Origin: an uncultured Pseudomonadota bacterium
GTDB taxonomy: Bacteria; Pseudomonadota; Alphaproteobacteria; Rs-D84
Assembly (NCBI GenBank): GCA_949283535.1
Contig: CASDTC010000006.1
Span: forward strand, 1 to 42,710
DNA: 42,710 nt
Reading direction: 5' to 3'
The translations under genes were made by a program, and so were the position numbers. Positions 8,638 through 14,714 of this stretch are shown piece after piece. The notes beneath the pieces are model-generated. The model ran no database searches. It had not been told where the DNA came from and was given only the letters and a program-made list of their open reading frames with translations. Every line of letters starts with the position of its first letter. Positions within the stretch are counted from its first letter, which is position 1.

Positions 8638-9747
8638 TTACTTAACCACACTGTTTATTATATCAACCGCATATTTTGCATCATCCATTGTATTCCATGA
8701 ACCAACTGATATCCGCGCTGTACCAGACAATCCAAATACCCTGTGAATCCAACTGGCACACATATTACCAACACGCAAACATACCCCACGCGCACCAACA
8801 GCCGCCCCAAAATCCAACACATGCATATTTTCAATATAAAATGTTAATAATGTCGAATCGCGCGGTGTTATTATTTTTATACGCGGATTTTTTGACAATT
8901 CGTCATACATATACCGTATTAAATTTAAATCTGGACGATGCTGTATCAATTCATCAATCGCAGTTGGCAATCCAATAATTTGCGTTAATGGTAATGTTCC
9001 TGCTTCAAACTTGGCTGGCGCATTATTTAAAACCCATGTATCAACACCGGTAATTTTATTAACCATCCCGCCACCAAATTTATCTGGGGAAAATAAATCT
9101 GGATTTTTTATATACATAACCCCTATGCCCGTATCCGCGCCAATCTTGTGCCCAGAAAAACAAATAAAGTCCGCATTCCACGCCACCGCATCAATTGGCA
9201 TATGAACAACATATTGCGCCGCATCAACAATCGTTATTACATCTGGATTTTTTTTGCGTGCCGCCGCAATTAATTGTGCAACTGGCATTGGCATACCAAT
9301 AACATTTGACATCGCTGTAATAACAAAAACATCTGCATACGGAATATTATCAATATCATAATTAAATTCAGAATCCAGCGGACATACAACAACATCCGCC
9401 CCTGTTGCGCCCCATGGCATACGCGCGCTGTGATGATCCAAATCAGAAACCGCAACAACTGGTTTGCGTGTTGTAAATTCTGACAATGCGTAAATCATAC
9501 GCATTGCACGATTTAATCCATCCGTTGCCCCAGATGTAAAAACAATATTTTCTGGCGTGCGCGCACCAATAAATTTTGTCACACACTGACGTGCATTTTC
9601 CACTGCTGTATCAACATATGCCGCGCGGGGGCAAATCCCGCGCCCTGCATTTGCATAATTATTACGCAAAAATTCCATTTCTGTTTTTATAACAGATTCG
9701 GATTTTAATGCACTGGCGGCAGCATCTAAGTATATGATTTTATTCAT
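8638..9747 (-). CDS. sufS: Cysteine desulfurase SufS
   Basis: PLP-dependent class V aminotransferase-fold enzyme that removes sulfur from cysteine for Fe-S clusters. Visible: N-terminal YLDAAASAL, FTSGATDGLN, DAAQYVVH (PLP Asp), SGHKIGADTG with the Schiff-base Lys, and VGNMCASW with the reactive Cys. ATG 9747 gives 369 aa; the open frame continues to 9948 only because it crosses trxA on the other strand. A TTGATA-N16-TATAAT promoter lies 29 bases upstream. It heads the long minus-strand run toward nlpD. Confidence 0.92.
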   Translation of the reverse strand: MNKIIYLDAAASALKSESVIKTEMEFLRNNYANAGRGICPRAAYVDTAVENARQCVTKFIGARTPENIVFTSGATDGLNRAMRMIYALSEFTTRKPVVAVSDLDHHSARMPWGATGADVVVCPLDSEFNYDIDNIPYADVFVITAMSNVIGMPMPVAQLIAAARKKNPDVITIVDAAQYVVHMPIDAVAWNADFICFSGHKIGADTGIGVMYIKNPDLFSPDKFGGGMVNKITGVDTWVLNNAPAKFEAGTLPLTQIIGLPTAIDELIQHRPDLNLIRYMYDELSKNPRIKIITPRDSTLLTFYIENMHVLDFGAAVGARGVCLRVGNMCASWIHRVFGLSGTARISVGSWNTMDDAKYAVDIINSVVK

Positions 9748-9775
9748 TTTATGTTTTCTCTTGCATTTTGTGGCG

Positions 9776-9803
9776 ATTATAATACACTCCTGGAAAATAT
9801 CAA
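9776..9803 (-). promoter_or_regulatory. Sigma70-like promoter for sufS and the downstream minus-strand run
   Basis: Reading the minus strand, TTGATA (9798-9803), 16-base spacer and TATAAT (9776-9781) lie 29 bases before the sufS ATG. The -10 region is nearly palindromic (ATTATAAT), so a TATAAT also appears on the plus strand at 9778-9783, facing trxA, but with no good -35 there. Confidence 0.65.
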
Positions 9804-9821
9804 CCAAGGAAGGAGAAAAAA

Positions 9822-10142
9822 ATGGCATTAGAACATGCAACTGATTCAACATTTGAAAGCCTGGTTGGCACTGGATTGGCACTGGTTGATTTCTGGGCGC
9901 CATGGTGTGGACCATGCCGTATGTTTGGACCAATATTTGAATCTGCATCTGAAAAAGTGCCAGATGTAAAATTCATCAAATTTGAAATTGACGAATCAAA
10001 CAGACGCACCCCGGCAAAATTCGGTATACGCAGTATTCCAAGTATTTTAGCATTTCGTAATGGCGAATTGATAGAGGTTCGAACCGGGCTGATGGACGAA
10101 GAAACATTAATGGATTGGATAGGTGAACTAAAAGGATCCTAA
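9822..10142 (+). CDS. trxA: Thioredoxin
   Basis: Cytoplasmic disulfide reductase of 106 aa with the canonical active site WCGPC (in FWAPWCGPCRMFGP), the cis-Pro segment SIPSILAF and the C-terminal helix. A strong AAGGAAGGAG ribosome-binding site lies six bases before the ATG. It is divergent from sufS and is followed after one base by dksA, so the two are probably cotranscribed. Confidence 0.96.
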   Translation: MALEHATDSTFESLVGTGLALVDFWAPWCGPCRMFGPIFESASEKVPDVKFIKFEIDESNRRTPAKFGIRSIPSILAFRNGELIEVRTGLMDEETLMDWIGELKGS

Positions 10143-10143
10143 T

Positions 10144-10572
10144 ATGGCAACTGAAAATTATAAAACAATTGAATTACCGCCAAAATATGTACCAAAAAAA
10201 TCGGAACCATATATGTGTCCGCAACAGTTGGCGTATTTTTACCAATTATTAAATTCACAAAAAGAAGAATTATTACAGGATTCTGATTCTGTTTTAAATG
10301 CGGTCAGATTGGCGGATAAAACAGAAAGTGCGGGTGTTGGTGACGAATCAGATAACGCAACATTTGAACAAGAAATCACAATGAATTTGCGCATGTCAGA
10401 ACGTGATAATAACCTGCTGAAAAAAATAAATGCGGCATTGGAACGCATTGAAAACGGCACATATGGATACAGCATTGTTTCTGGCGATGAAATCGGATTG
10501 TCGCGCATGTTGGCACGCCCATTGGCAACAATGACAGTCGAAGAACAAGAAGAATACGAAAAACGGAAATAA
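10144..10572 (+). CDS. dksA: DksA-type RNA polymerase-binding regulator lacking the zinc cysteines
   Basis: 142 aa. A coiled-coil hairpin has the functional tip pattern DESDNA (equivalent to DxxDxA of E. coli DksA), followed by LRMSERDNNLLKKINAALERI, then the C-terminal finger region YGYSIVSGDEIGLSRMLARP. In the classical protein two CxxC pairs bind zinc. Here the first pair is SIVS and the second is absent, so the globular domain must be metal-free. Loss of some cysteines is common in alphaproteobacterial DksA. It likely mediates ppGpp-dependent control of transcription. Cotranscribed with trxA. Confidence 0.85.
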   Translation: MATENYKTIELPPKYVPKKSEPYMCPQQLAYFYQLLNSQKEELLQDSDSVLNAVRLADKTESAGVGDESDNATFEQEITMNLRMSERDNNLLKKINAALERIENGTYGYSIVSGDEIGLSRMLARPLATMTVEEQEEYEKRK

Positions 10573-10582
10573 AACAAAAATC

Positions 10583-10607
10583 AATACCCCGGAAAATCCG
10601 GGGTATT
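10583..10607. terminator. Strong 11-bp hairpin, likely terminator
   Basis: AATACCCCGGA pairs perfectly with TCCGGGGTATT around a 3-base loop. On the minus strand it is followed by GATTTTTGTTTT, good for stopping tatA-side transcripts. On the plus strand the U-run is poor, but a second terminator follows at 10625. Confidence 0.75.
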
Positions 10608-10624
10608 AAATTTCAAAATAAAAA

Positions 10625-10656
10625 TGCTGATTTTTAATCAGCACTTTTATTTTTTT
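10625..10656. terminator. Bidirectional terminator between dksA and tatA
   Basis: TGCTGAT (10625-10631) pairs with ATCAGCA (10637-10643) around TTTTA. The plus strand then reads CTTTTATTTTTTT, and the minus strand reads TTTTTATTTTG after the stem. It separates the convergent trxA-dksA and tatA units. Confidence 0.85.
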
Positions 10657-10928
10657 ACTGTCTTATTTGCTTTTTTTGCCGATGTTTTTTTAATTGGCGC
10701 ATTTTTGATTTTTGCCGCCCCGACTTTTTTTACATCGCCATTTTCTTTTTTATTTAAACTTTTACCTGCATCATCTTTTTTTATCTGCTTGTTCTTTAAT
10801 TCTTTTTTGAAAACATTGATACCATCTGCCAAGTTTTTCATCATGCCTGGAATTTTATTATGTCCAAACAAAATTAAAACCAAGACAACAATTACAAGGA
10901 TTTCTGCCCAACCAAATCGTCCAAACAT
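10647..10928 (-). CDS. tatA: Twin-arginine translocase subunit TatA
   Basis: 93 aa: short periplasmic N-terminus, one membrane helix (WAEILVIVVLVLILFG), then the TatA hinge (FGHNKIPGMMKNLADGINVFKK) and a long Lys/Ala-rich tail. TatA forms the size-variable pore recruited by TatBC. The FG at the end of the helix and the xLADGxxxFKK amphipathic helix are typical of TatA. It is not in the tatBC operon but follows a SPOR protein by 19 bases. Confidence 0.92.
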   Translation of the reverse strand: MFGRFGWAEILVIVVLVLILFGHNKIPGMMKNLADGINVFKKELKNKQIKKDDAGKSLNKKENGDVKKVGAAKIKNAPIKKTSAKKANKTVKK

Positions 10929-10947
10929 AATAAATTCCCTATTTTCT

Positions 10948-11751
10948 TTATTTCGTTACATAACATTCCAATCCATCAGATTTTGCATTGCGACAAAACG
11001 CATTTGCATCTGCCGATGAACTAAATCCAACGCGTAATCTATACGCGGTTGTTCCGTTTTTCAATTGCGCCGCCAGAATTACAAATTGGCGTCCTGCAAA
11101 TAAAGAACGATGTGCATTTTGTAACTGACGCTGACCAGATTCTGCCAATGCGCGCGTACTGTACGATCCCAACTGGGCATACCATGCAGACTTCGGCGCT
11201 TGTTGTACAGGCTGTGCCGCACGGCGCGTTGTCTGTGCTTTTTTCGCGGCTGGTTTTGCGGCTGGCTTTTGTGCTGCTGGCTTGTCTGGATTAAATGTTA
11301 CTTCTTTTCTGTCTTCTATTACACGCACTGGAACACCCGGGGTTGTTGTCGGCTGGGGTGCTGCAACAGGTTGCGGTGCGGTTTGCGGCACCGGTTGCGG
11401 TGCCGGAACCGGTTGCGGTGCGGGTACCGGTTGTGGTGCGGGCGCAACACCAGGCTGTGCGACATTTGCCGGCACACTTGGCACTGTACCAACATTAACA
11501 GGCATCCCGCTATCACCTTCGACCATAATTGCCGGTCCATCTAAATCCACCTGCATTGTTGATGACGAATCGCCGCCAATCGTCCGAATAATGATATATG
11601 TTGCCAATATAATAACAACGACAGCCACCGCCAATAATAACCACGGCTTTTTCGGACGCGGTTGCGCAAATGGTGCCGCATCTGGCAAAGTATCCATTGT
11701 ATCGGAATCATCATTCAAGTCCAACAGATCCAAATTATCATCATTATTCAT
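10948..11751 (-). CDS. SPOR-domain inner-membrane protein
   Basis: Bitopic membrane protein of 267 aa. Acidic cytoplasmic N-terminus (about 1-35), one membrane helix (about 38-57, LLLAVAVVVIILATYIII), Pro/Gln-rich periplasmic spacer with PAPQPV repeats, Ala/Lys-rich stretch, and a C-terminal SPOR domain (about 190-267, YAQLGSYSTRALAESGQRQL and YRLRVGF). SPOR domains bind denuded septal glycan, so a division role is likely (FtsN or DedD-like), but no specific FtsN motif is evident. ATG 11751 with GGGGGA upstream is preferred over 11859, which would add a spurious hydrophobic lead. Confidence 0.85.
   Translation of the reverse strand: MNNDDNLDLLDLNDDSDTMDTLPDAAPFAQPRPKKPWLLLAVAVVVIILATYIIIRTIGGDSSSTMQVDLDGPAIMVEGDSGMPVNVGTVPSVPANVAQPGVAPAPQPVPAPQPVPAPQPVPQTAPQPVAAPQPTTTPGVPVRVIEDRKEVTFNPDKPAAQKPAAKPAAKKAQTTRRAAQPVQQAPKSAWYAQLGSYSTRALAESGQRQLQNAHRSLFAGRQFVILAAQLKNGTTAYRLRVGFSSSADANAFCRNAKSDGLECYVTK
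11391..11444 (-). repeat. Three 18-bp tandem repeats encoding PAPQPV
   Basis: Units at 11391-11408, 11409-11426 and 11427-11444 (CCGGTTGCGGTGCCGGAA and two variants) encode the Pro-Gln spacer of the SPOR protein. Likely variable in length between strains. Confidence 0.85.
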
Positions 11752-11824
11752 CAGGAATCCCCCATTGTTCGTTGTCCATATTATACCACAAAAAACAACA
11801 ATTAACAAAGAATATCTGTATAAA

Positions 11825-11968
11825 TTATTCTGGCATCTGCCCAAAATTTGGCGGAACAATTAATTTATGATTTTCTTCGACAATTGGTTCAGTCTCGCAC
11901 GAACCCGCACATGCCGTTAAAACGATTGGTGCGACTAATATTGCCAATAACAAAAATACTTTTTTCAT
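11825..11968 (-). CDS. Small lipoprotein, 47 aa
   Basis: Short gene with a textbook lipoprotein signal: MKKVFLLLAILVAPIVLTAC, lipobox LTAC with Cys20. The mature part is only 28 residues, has one further Cys, and ends KLIVPPNFGQMPE. The PPNF ending recalls the tail of short alphaproteobacterial lipoproteins (DUF3035-like), but that is a weak impression. AAGGAA lies eight bases before the ATG. It sits between thrS and the SPOR gene on the same strand, so probably forms a unit with SPOR and tatA. Function unknown. Confidence 0.72.
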   Translation of the reverse strand: MKKVFLLLAILVAPIVLTACAGSCETEPIVEENHKLIVPPNFGQMPE

Positions 11969-12000
11969 AATTCCATTCCTTTGCTTGTACACATATTATA

Positions 12001-12031
12001 ATGGCGCGGACACGCCGCGCCATATTTTTTT
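12001..12031. terminator. GC-rich hairpin downstream of thrS
   Basis: ATGGCGCGG (12001-12009) pairs with CCGCGCCAT (12015-12023). On the minus strand, the thrS direction, it is followed only by TATAAT-like bases, which could also serve as a -10 for the 47-aa lipoprotein. The strong U-run (ATATTTTTTTT) is on the plus strand. Termination of thrS here is plausible but not certain. Confidence 0.55.
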
Positions 12032-12036
12032 TGCGT

Positions 12037-13770
12037 TTATGCCGGCATTTTCACCGCATCTACCATTTGCGCGATAAATTCATCGGCGGGAATGGTTTCT
12101 TGTTTTTCAACACCCAGTTTGCGCAATGTAACCGTTTTATCCGCAATTTCTTTTTCGCCCACAACGGCAATGATTGGCGTTTTTGCCAACGACAATTCGC
12201 GGATTTTATAGTTAACCTTTTCATCACGCAAATCCGCACGCGCATACACACCCGCATCACGCAGTGAATCAACAACTGCCACTGCATAATCACGATACTT
12301 TTCAGAAACAGGCGCAACAACAACCGGTTCTGGCGACAGCCATAATGGCAAATTACCACCTGTTGATTCCAATAAAATCCCCATAAAGCGTTCAATTGAC
12401 CCCAACATTGCACGGTGCAACATAATCGGACGATGTTTTTCACCGTCTTCACCGATATAAGACAAATCAAACCGTTCTGGCAAATTCATATCCAACTGCA
12501 CCGTACCACATTGCCATGTACGCCCCAGCGCATCTTTTAAATAATTGTCAATTTTTGGACCATAAAATGCGGCATCCCCTGGGGCAATTTCATATTCGAT
12601 ACCATTGGCATCCAACGCATGCTTTAACGCGCCTTCGGCCTTGTCCCAAATTTCATCAGACCCGATACGAAATTCTGATTCTTTTCTGGTTGCCAGTTTC
12701 ATAGAAATATTAGTAAAACCAAATTTCGCATAAATATCCTTGATAAAACGCAATATTTTAACAACTTCGGTTTCCAGTTGTTCTTCGGTACAGAAAATAT
12801 GCGCATCATCCTGGGTAAATTCGCGTACACGCATCAATCCGGACAGCCCACCTGCGGCTTCATATCTATTAACCTTGCCAAATTCTGCCAGATACAGCGG
12901 CAAATCTTTATACGACTTAATCCCCTGCCCGAACACCAGCATTCCCCCTGGGCAAGACATCGGTTTTACACAGAATGTTTTTCCATCCTGGGTTTTCCCA
13001 GAATAATTGTGTTCACCATATTTTGCCCAATGTCCACTGCGTTCCCACAGCGATCTGTCCATAACCGATGGGGTTGATATTTCCTGATACCCGGCGCGTT
13101 CCTGGCGATGACGAATATATTCAATCAGTTTGCGATAAATTTTATACCCCTTGTCATGCCAAAACACCGCGCCCGGCGCATAGTCTGGTTCAAAATGGAA
13201 TAAATCCATATCTTTGCCCAATTTACGATTATCGCGTGCAGCGGCTTCTTCTTGCATTTTCAAGAATGCATCTAATTCTTCGCGCGTGGCAAACGCGTCA
13301 ACATAAATGCGTTGCAACATTTTGTTTTTTGCATCCCCCTTCCAGTATGCACCGGCAACATTACGAATTTTAAATGCATCACGCGGCAAATCTTTTGATG
13401 ATTCAACATGCGGACCACGACACAAATCCACAAAATCACGGAAAGTATAAATTGATAAATCTTCCCCCGCGGCATTATATTCATTCAGCCATTCCATTTT
13501 ATATGGTTGGTCGGCGAATATTTGTTTTGCTTCATCCAGTGATACATTGCGCTGTTCGAATCGCCCATTTGATTTAATTAAATCCCGCATTTCCTTTTCG
13601 ATTTTTTGAAAATCATCTTCGGAAAATCTGTGTTCTGTATCAAAATCGTAATAGAACCCATTTTCAATTGCCGGTCCCCCTGCGAATTTAACATCTGGAT
13701 ATAATTTTTTTACCGCTGCCGCCAAAACATGTGCCAACGAATGACGAATCGTTTCAATTGGATATGACAT
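12037..13770 (-). CDS. thrS: Threonyl-tRNA synthetase without the TGS domain
   Basis: Class II synthetase that charges tRNA-Thr. At 577 aa it begins directly with the editing domain (HSLAH, His10/His14; later LCRGPHVES) and lacks the roughly 60-aa N-terminal TGS domain of most bacterial ThrS. The catalytic core shows motif 2 in MRVREFTQDDAHIFC, the zinc Cys in MSCPGGM and motif 3 in HRAMLGSIERFMGILLE. The C-terminal anticodon domain is complete. The ATG has AGGGG eight bases upstream (13779-13783); no in-frame upstream start could supply a TGS domain. It is preceded by a Thr-rich leader peptide and hairpins that look like an attenuator. Confidence 0.95.
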   Translation of the reverse strand: MSYPIETIRHSLAHVLAAAVKKLYPDVKFAGGPAIENGFYYDFDTEHRFSEDDFQKIEKEMRDLIKSNGRFEQRNVSLDEAKQIFADQPYKMEWLNEYNAAGEDLSIYTFRDFVDLCRGPHVESSKDLPRDAFKIRNVAGAYWKGDAKNKMLQRIYVDAFATREELDAFLKMQEEAAARDNRKLGKDMDLFHFEPDYAPGAVFWHDKGYKIYRKLIEYIRHRQERAGYQEISTPSVMDRSLWERSGHWAKYGEHNYSGKTQDGKTFCVKPMSCPGGMLVFGQGIKSYKDLPLYLAEFGKVNRYEAAGGLSGLMRVREFTQDDAHIFCTEEQLETEVVKILRFIKDIYAKFGFTNISMKLATRKESEFRIGSDEIWDKAEGALKHALDANGIEYEIAPGDAAFYGPKIDNYLKDALGRTWQCGTVQLDMNLPERFDLSYIGEDGEKHRPIMLHRAMLGSIERFMGILLESTGGNLPLWLSPEPVVVAPVSEKYRDYAVAVVDSLRDAGVYARADLRDEKVNYKIRELSLAKTPIIAVVGEKEIADKTVTLRKLGVEKQETIPADEFIAQMVDAVKMPA

Positions 13771-13833
13771 AATAAAATCCCCTAAATTTTTTATTTCAGA
13801 AACTATAAATTGTTATTAATTATTGCATTGAAC

Positions 13834-13845
13834 GCGGAAAACCGC
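13834..13845 (-). promoter_or_regulatory. Second leader hairpin upstream of thrS
   Basis: On the minus strand GCGG-TTTT-CCGC forms a 4-bp hairpin just after the U-run. Its CCGC could instead pair with GCGG inside the 3' arm of the terminator hairpin, so it may act as an antiterminator partner. There is no U-run after it, so it is not itself a terminator. Confidence 0.4.
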
Positions 13846-13848
13846 AAC

Positions 13849-13875
13849 AAAAACCTACACCCCCGCAGGGGTTGT
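13849..13875 (-). terminator. Attenuator hairpin overlapping the end of the thrS leader peptide
   Basis: On the minus strand ACAACCCC pairs with GGGGGTGT (about 7 bp with a bulged A, loop TGCG), and TTTTT follows at 13849-13853. The 5' arm contains the last Thr codons of the leader peptide. A ribosome stalled there would cover it and prevent hairpin formation, allowing read-through into thrS. Confidence 0.6.
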
Positions 13876-13914
13876 CGTTGTTGTTGTAAAGAAACCAATA
13901 AAATAAATTTTCAT
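13855..13914 (-). CDS. Threonine-rich leader peptide of thrS, 19 aa
   Basis: The frame ATG...TAG encodes MKIYFIGFFTTTTTTPAGV. Codons 10-15 (13870-13887) are six consecutive Thr codons (ACA ACA ACA ACG ACA ACC). It lies 84 bases before the thrS ATG, on the same strand, immediately behind a TTGACA-N17-TAAAAT promoter and overlapping a GC-rich hairpin with U5. This is the pattern of a ribosome-mediated attenuator sensing charged tRNA-Thr, as in amino-acid operon leaders. There is no clear Shine-Dalgarno; the -10 box ends ten bases before the ATG, so translation may be leaderless. Confidence 0.82.
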   Translation of the reverse strand: MKIYFIGFFTTTTTTPAGV

Positions 13915-13924
13915 AGCAGAATAA

Positions 13925-13953
13925 ATTTTATTACCAAATAAAATAAATGTCAA
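13925..13953 (-). promoter_or_regulatory. Consensus promoter for the thrS leader
   Basis: On the minus strand TTGACA (13948-13953), 17-base spacer and TAAAAT (13925-13930). Transcription would start about 2-5 bases before the leader-peptide ATG. A perfect 12-base palindrome AAGAATATTCTT (13958-13969) lies just upstream of the -35, overlapping the hemolysin III stop codon. Confidence 0.8.
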
Positions 13954-13967
13954 ATACAAGAATATTC

Positions 13968-14714
13968 TTAAAAATCAATTATGCAACCAAACAAAACGGC
14001 AAAAAAGAAACACACACTGCCCCCGATTACAAACAGATGCCAAATTGCATGTGAAAACTTTAATCGCCGCCACAGATAAAATATAACCCCCAACGAATAT
14101 GATAACCCGCCCGCCAATATAAACCACAATCCGCGCACAGGAATATTACGCAACATCGCCGGCAATATGAACAACAGCGTCCACCCCATAATTAAATATA
14201 ATACGACAATCCATTTTGGCTGGCTGCGTGGACGGCGAATTTTCATAATCGCCCCAATTATTACAATTGCCCACAATATCCCAAAAACCGTCCATCCCAA
14301 TCCGCCCCGCAAATTAACCAGCAAAAACGGTGTATATGTACCTGCGATTAATGCATATATGGCAACACTGTCCCAAACCTCAAAGAAGCATTCGCCACGC
14401 CGTCCAATTGTTGCATGGCACATTGTTGACCCAAAATACAGTGTTATCATGGTTGTGCCAAAAATCGCGCATGATACCACCGCCCACGGATTATGCGCCA
14501 GCGCCGCAAACACAACCAGCAATGTTAACGCCGCAATTGCCAAACCAATACCAATTCCATGGGTTAAAATATTTAATACTTCTTCTGACTTGGTACTGGG
14601 TCTTTCCCAACGAAATAAGCCCGTCGCACGCAAGAACCGCAACAACCGTCCCCCACGCACATCAGATTTAACATCTTTTAATTGTTGGCGTACAATCTGT
14701 TTTGACTTTGTCAT
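13968..14714 (-). CDS. Hemolysin III family (PAQR-like) membrane protein
   Basis: 248 aa with about seven hydrophobic spans. The family motifs are present: N-terminal SEEVLNILTHGIGIGLA, STMCHA, WDSVAIYALIAGTYTPF, and HAIWHLFV near the C-terminus, which carry the conserved His/Asp set of a zinc-dependent integral membrane hydrolase-like superfamily. Cellular role is poorly defined; hemolytic activity should not be assumed. The ATG overlaps the gltX stop (ATGA at 14711-14714), so it is translated in the gltX unit. An extra roughly 30-residue basic N-terminus is present. Confidence 0.85.
   Translation of the reverse strand: MTKSKQIVRQQLKDVKSDVRGGRLLRFLRATGLFRWERPSTKSEEVLNILTHGIGIGLAIAALTLLVVFAALAHNPWAVVSCAIFGTTMITLYFGSTMCHATIGRRGECFFEVWDSVAIYALIAGTYTPFLLVNLRGGLGWTVFGILWAIVIIGAIMKIRRPRSQPKWIVVLYLIMGWTLLFILPAMLRNIPVRGLWFILAGGLSYSLGVIFYLWRRLKFSHAIWHLFVIGGSVCFFFAVLFGCIIDF

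Noticed and set aside
9748..9948. Longer SufS start reaching into trxA
   Set aside because: It lies antisense to the trxA coding sequence and its promoter; ATG 9747 begins exactly at the family N-terminus.
11282..11863. Plus-strand Gly/Cys-rich frames
   Set aside because: They are shadows of the Pro-rich SPOR spacer repeats on the minus strand.
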